DNA of 64,000 nucleotides, from assembly GCF_964340395.1 (NCBI RefSeq), contig NC_135556.1, positions 11,982,910 to 12,046,909 of the forward strand, read 5' to 3'. Source of the DNA: Glandiceps talaboti (taxonomy: Eukaryota > Hemichordata > Enteropneusta > Spengelidae). Of the stretch, positions 62,069-64,000 are shown in pieces. A model generated the notes under the pieces. It was not told the DNA's origin. It was given only the letters and a program-made list of their open reading frames with translations, and made no database searches. The translations under genes were made by a program, and so were the position numbers. Within the stretch, counting starts at the first letter, position 1; the number at the start of each line of letters is the position of its first letter.

Positions 62069-62167
62069 ATGATGGTAACGCTCTTCATGCTTTTGTGGAT
62101 GTTCCAGAATCACCACTTTGTTGAAGCCTTGCAAAATTTACCGCTACGTGTCGGTGAAATATTTTGA
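62069..62167 (+). CDS. Possible upstream ORF 2, hydrophobic (32 codons)
   Basis: Starts with two ATG codons and reads MMVTLFMLLWMF, a hydrophobic stretch resembling a signal-peptide core, then QNHHFVEALQNLPLRVGEIF and TGA. It ends 87 nt before the main ATG. It could be a regulatory upstream ORF, an alternative first exon whose frame ends early, or chance. Confidence 0.25.
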   Translation: MMVTLFMLLWMFQNHHFVEALQNLPLRVGEIF

Positions 62168-62254
62168 ACTCTGACGGCTGCCGTCACGAATTACTGAAAG
62201 TTTTCCACGGAAGTAACTCATAAATATAAGGTAGATAAGATTCTCGATACAGCG

Positions 62255-62366
62255 ATGGCGACGTACCACATTCTACAACTATTACTGTTTAGTATTTGTG
62301 CGCATCAAAGCCAGGGTCAAGAATTGGAGAACATTAACCAAACATCAGTCATTTCAACATCCTTCG
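62255..62366 (+). CDS. First coding exon of a secreted or membrane protein gene (partial)
   Basis: ATG at 62255 has G at -3 and G at +4. The 37 complete codons begin MATYHILQLLLFSICAHQSQ, a typical signal peptide: short polar start, hydrophobic core, small residues (SQGQ) where cleavage would fall at about residue 20-22. The mature start ELENINQTSVISTSF has one N-glycosylation sequon (NQT). The exon ends at CTTCG before GTAAGT, a consensus donor at 62367, leaving phase 1, common after signal-peptide exons of extracellular proteins. I see no matching downstream exon before 64000, so the family cannot be named. Confidence 0.6.
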
Positions 62367-63911
62367 GTAAGTTACAAATTTTCATTCTAAACCCCCCTCC
62401 CCTATCATCTACCCTCCCCACCCTCACCGTCATTAGAATGGAATAATCAAAACTATAAATGACGCCCCCAACAGATAGACAAACGCGGCGACATGGTCGT
62501 AAATTTTAATGTGTTGGGCAATCAATTTCGAATTTGATGGATACATATAAAGTGAATCAGCATTCAACGTTAATGCAGTTACTTTCAAATGACTCTACAT
62601 ATTTCCTCTGCAATGAAGTGTGATCATCGTACATTTTATTGGTTGGTGTATTAAAGAAACACACCTCGTCTCTCTATTTTGAGTATTTCGCTCTTGCATA
62701 TATAACTGTCTCGTAATCTCATGTAACAAAGTGTAACCAGGGGTATATTTTTCGGATTACCAAAATTTGGAATACTGTTATAGAAATTGCACAGAATCTA
62801 TAAATCAGATATCATAAAACGCAAGAAGGTCCTTCAAACTAGGTAGAAATATTTCTGTATTGTTTCTTTTTGAAGAACCTCGACCCTGCGAAAGTTGTCA
62901 ATACCTAACCTTCAGAATTAACGTCCGGGGTATTCAATTATGCATATTTTAGGGGCATCAAAGGTGACACGCTAGCTCTATCACACACAATATGACACTT
63001 TTGAAAAGGTCAATAAATGAACATATTTGAACAATTGTGGATAATTTTTGGAGAGAAAAATCAACTGTACAACAATCTTAACAAGCTTATTAAAGACCTA
63101 GTTTGTCAAACTAGTTTTAATAGAATTGGTTTTACCTAATATTATTCATATCCTTCGCATGCAATCAAGATAATAAAGTATTAAACTTTATTCAAAGTAA
63201 ATGACACAAGTTCATGCTATATCGTTTTTCGCTGTATAGTTTTACATTATGTTTTCAGAAACATATACTATCCGTTGTTATTTGACTTGATGACACAGCT
63301 GTGGACATGATGATAAACGATATCATTAGTTATTTACACCAATCTTAGATCTTGTTTTCATTTCATTTCGACGATTTGAAAGGACAAGACATACACAGAA
63401 TACAGAGAACACGAAACTAGAGGCAGGAGGAACAGTTACAAAAATAGCACAAAGTGACATTTATTTTAAATGATGGGGGGGGGGGTAGATTGTGTTCATA
63501 CTAATAGAAAAATAACCATATTTTTCACCTTTTGAAATTCGTCTGTTTTGCAACGAACTTAAGCAATGAGGTCTTTGCCTTCATGAAAGACACATTAACA
63601 TGCATACGTTATTGCTCATTGACGTGCGAGTCATGTTTCTTTTAAAGACTTCAATAAAAAGTCAACCTTCTTCATTTATGAAAGTAGCACATGGCTATCG
63701 CTTTACGTCTAGTAAGTACTCAGCGATAGTAAATCAATCATAAATTTCACTTTTTTATGTACTATGAAGCCACTATATGTGTATCTTTTACATCAGCGAC
63801 TAAGTGCTATTGACAAATTAAGCAAATCGATCTAATTTCGTGAGACATGCATAGGTCATTAGTATCGATCACGAAGTCGCTGTTTCGACATCTAACTGTG
63901 TGTCTGTTTAT
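62367..63911 (+). other. Probable first intron
   Basis: Follows the donor at 62367. It contains a C/T-rich patch (62391-62430), a run of 10-11 G residues at 63475, and no recognisable exon. The intron presumably continues past the window. Confidence 0.4.
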
Positions 63912-63912
63912 G

Positions 63913-63946
<34 letters not shown>

Positions 63947-64000
63947 CTTTATTCTGTACCACGGATACAGGCCTTATGTACAAGCGTTCATAATCGTCAT
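63912..64000 (-). mobile_element. Retroposon 3' tail with (ATTG)n, truncated by window end
   Basis: On the minus strand the sequence reads GTACAGAATAAAGGATTGATTG..., a non-repetitive 3' end with AATAAA running into about eight ATTG units. RTE/CR1-type LINEs and their SINEs often end in short tandem repeats like this. The body lies beyond 64000, so the family is unknown. Confidence 0.5.

Larger units (their letters stand above)
61815..62254 (+). promoter_or_regulatory. Putative promoter and 5' leader of the signal-peptide gene
   Basis: A full CRE, TGACGTCA, lies at 61815-61822, with a second TGACGT at 61831. An initiator-like TCACTTC occurs at about 61897. There is no clear TATA box. If transcription starts near 61.9 kb, the leader of about 350 nt holds two upstream ORFs (61968 and 62069). 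Start site and boundaries are inferred. Confidence 0.35.

Overview
The window is animal genomic DNA. It is AT-rich, with no operons and no long open frames apart from simple-sequence ones. It carries many tri-, tetra- and dinucleotide microsatellites, decayed non-LTR retrotransposons of the CR1/Rex1-like groups, and many small hairpin (MITE-like) insertions. Short exon signals rather than long ORFs mark the one plausible gene. The repeat content fits a marine invertebrate; an amphioxus-like or other deuterostome, or a mollusc, are all possible. I cannot fix the species from sequence alone.

Protein-coding content is almost nil. The one well supported start is at the right end, + strand. An ATG at 62255 opens a signal-peptide-like exon that ends at a consensus splice donor (GTAAGT) at 62367. 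The rest of that gene lies beyond the window or in exons I could not recognise. Upstream, 61815-62254 looks like a promoter plus leader with a CRE motif and two short upstream ORFs, one of them hydrophobic. Two other exon-like stretches (308-384 and about 3560-3751) are weak. The remaining single-copy DNA is intergenic or deep intronic.

Layout. 0-7.5 kb: mostly unique DNA with a diverged inverted repeat (3175-3403 / 4280-4515) and a 395-bp TIR element (5240-5634). 7.5-14.5 kb: microsatellites, a roughly 120-bp minisatellite and a 114-bp tandem duplication. 16-17.6 kb: a perfect 34-bp hairpin with a 9-bp target duplication, a hammerhead-ribozyme-like motif and an L2/CR1-like 3' tail. 20.9-35 kb: copies of a TAGGCCTA-ended MITE and of a GTGACCTAAGGG foldback element, plus large microsatellites. 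39 and 56.5 kb: two identical 260-bp copies of one element in opposite orientation. 43-53 kb: a repeat nest with three retrotransposon pseudogenes, five separate micro-hairpin insertions and a 292-bp perfect tandem duplication. 55.4 kb: a 154-bp near-perfect palindrome with a 9-bp target duplication. 56.8-60 kb: composite microsatellites. 62 kb: gene start. 63.9 kb: a retroposon tail.

The most unusual content is a family of 22-34 bp hairpins (termini ATAGAC...GTCTAT), found at six independent sites, each flanked by a 9-bp direct repeat that is exact or decayed. One copy is inserted in frame within a retrotransposon reading frame (33 bp plus a 9-bp duplication = 14 codons). The hosts of two insertions give internal evidence of the empty site. 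A second micro-hairpin family (CTCAGACC...GGTCTGAG) shows 7-bp flanking repeats.
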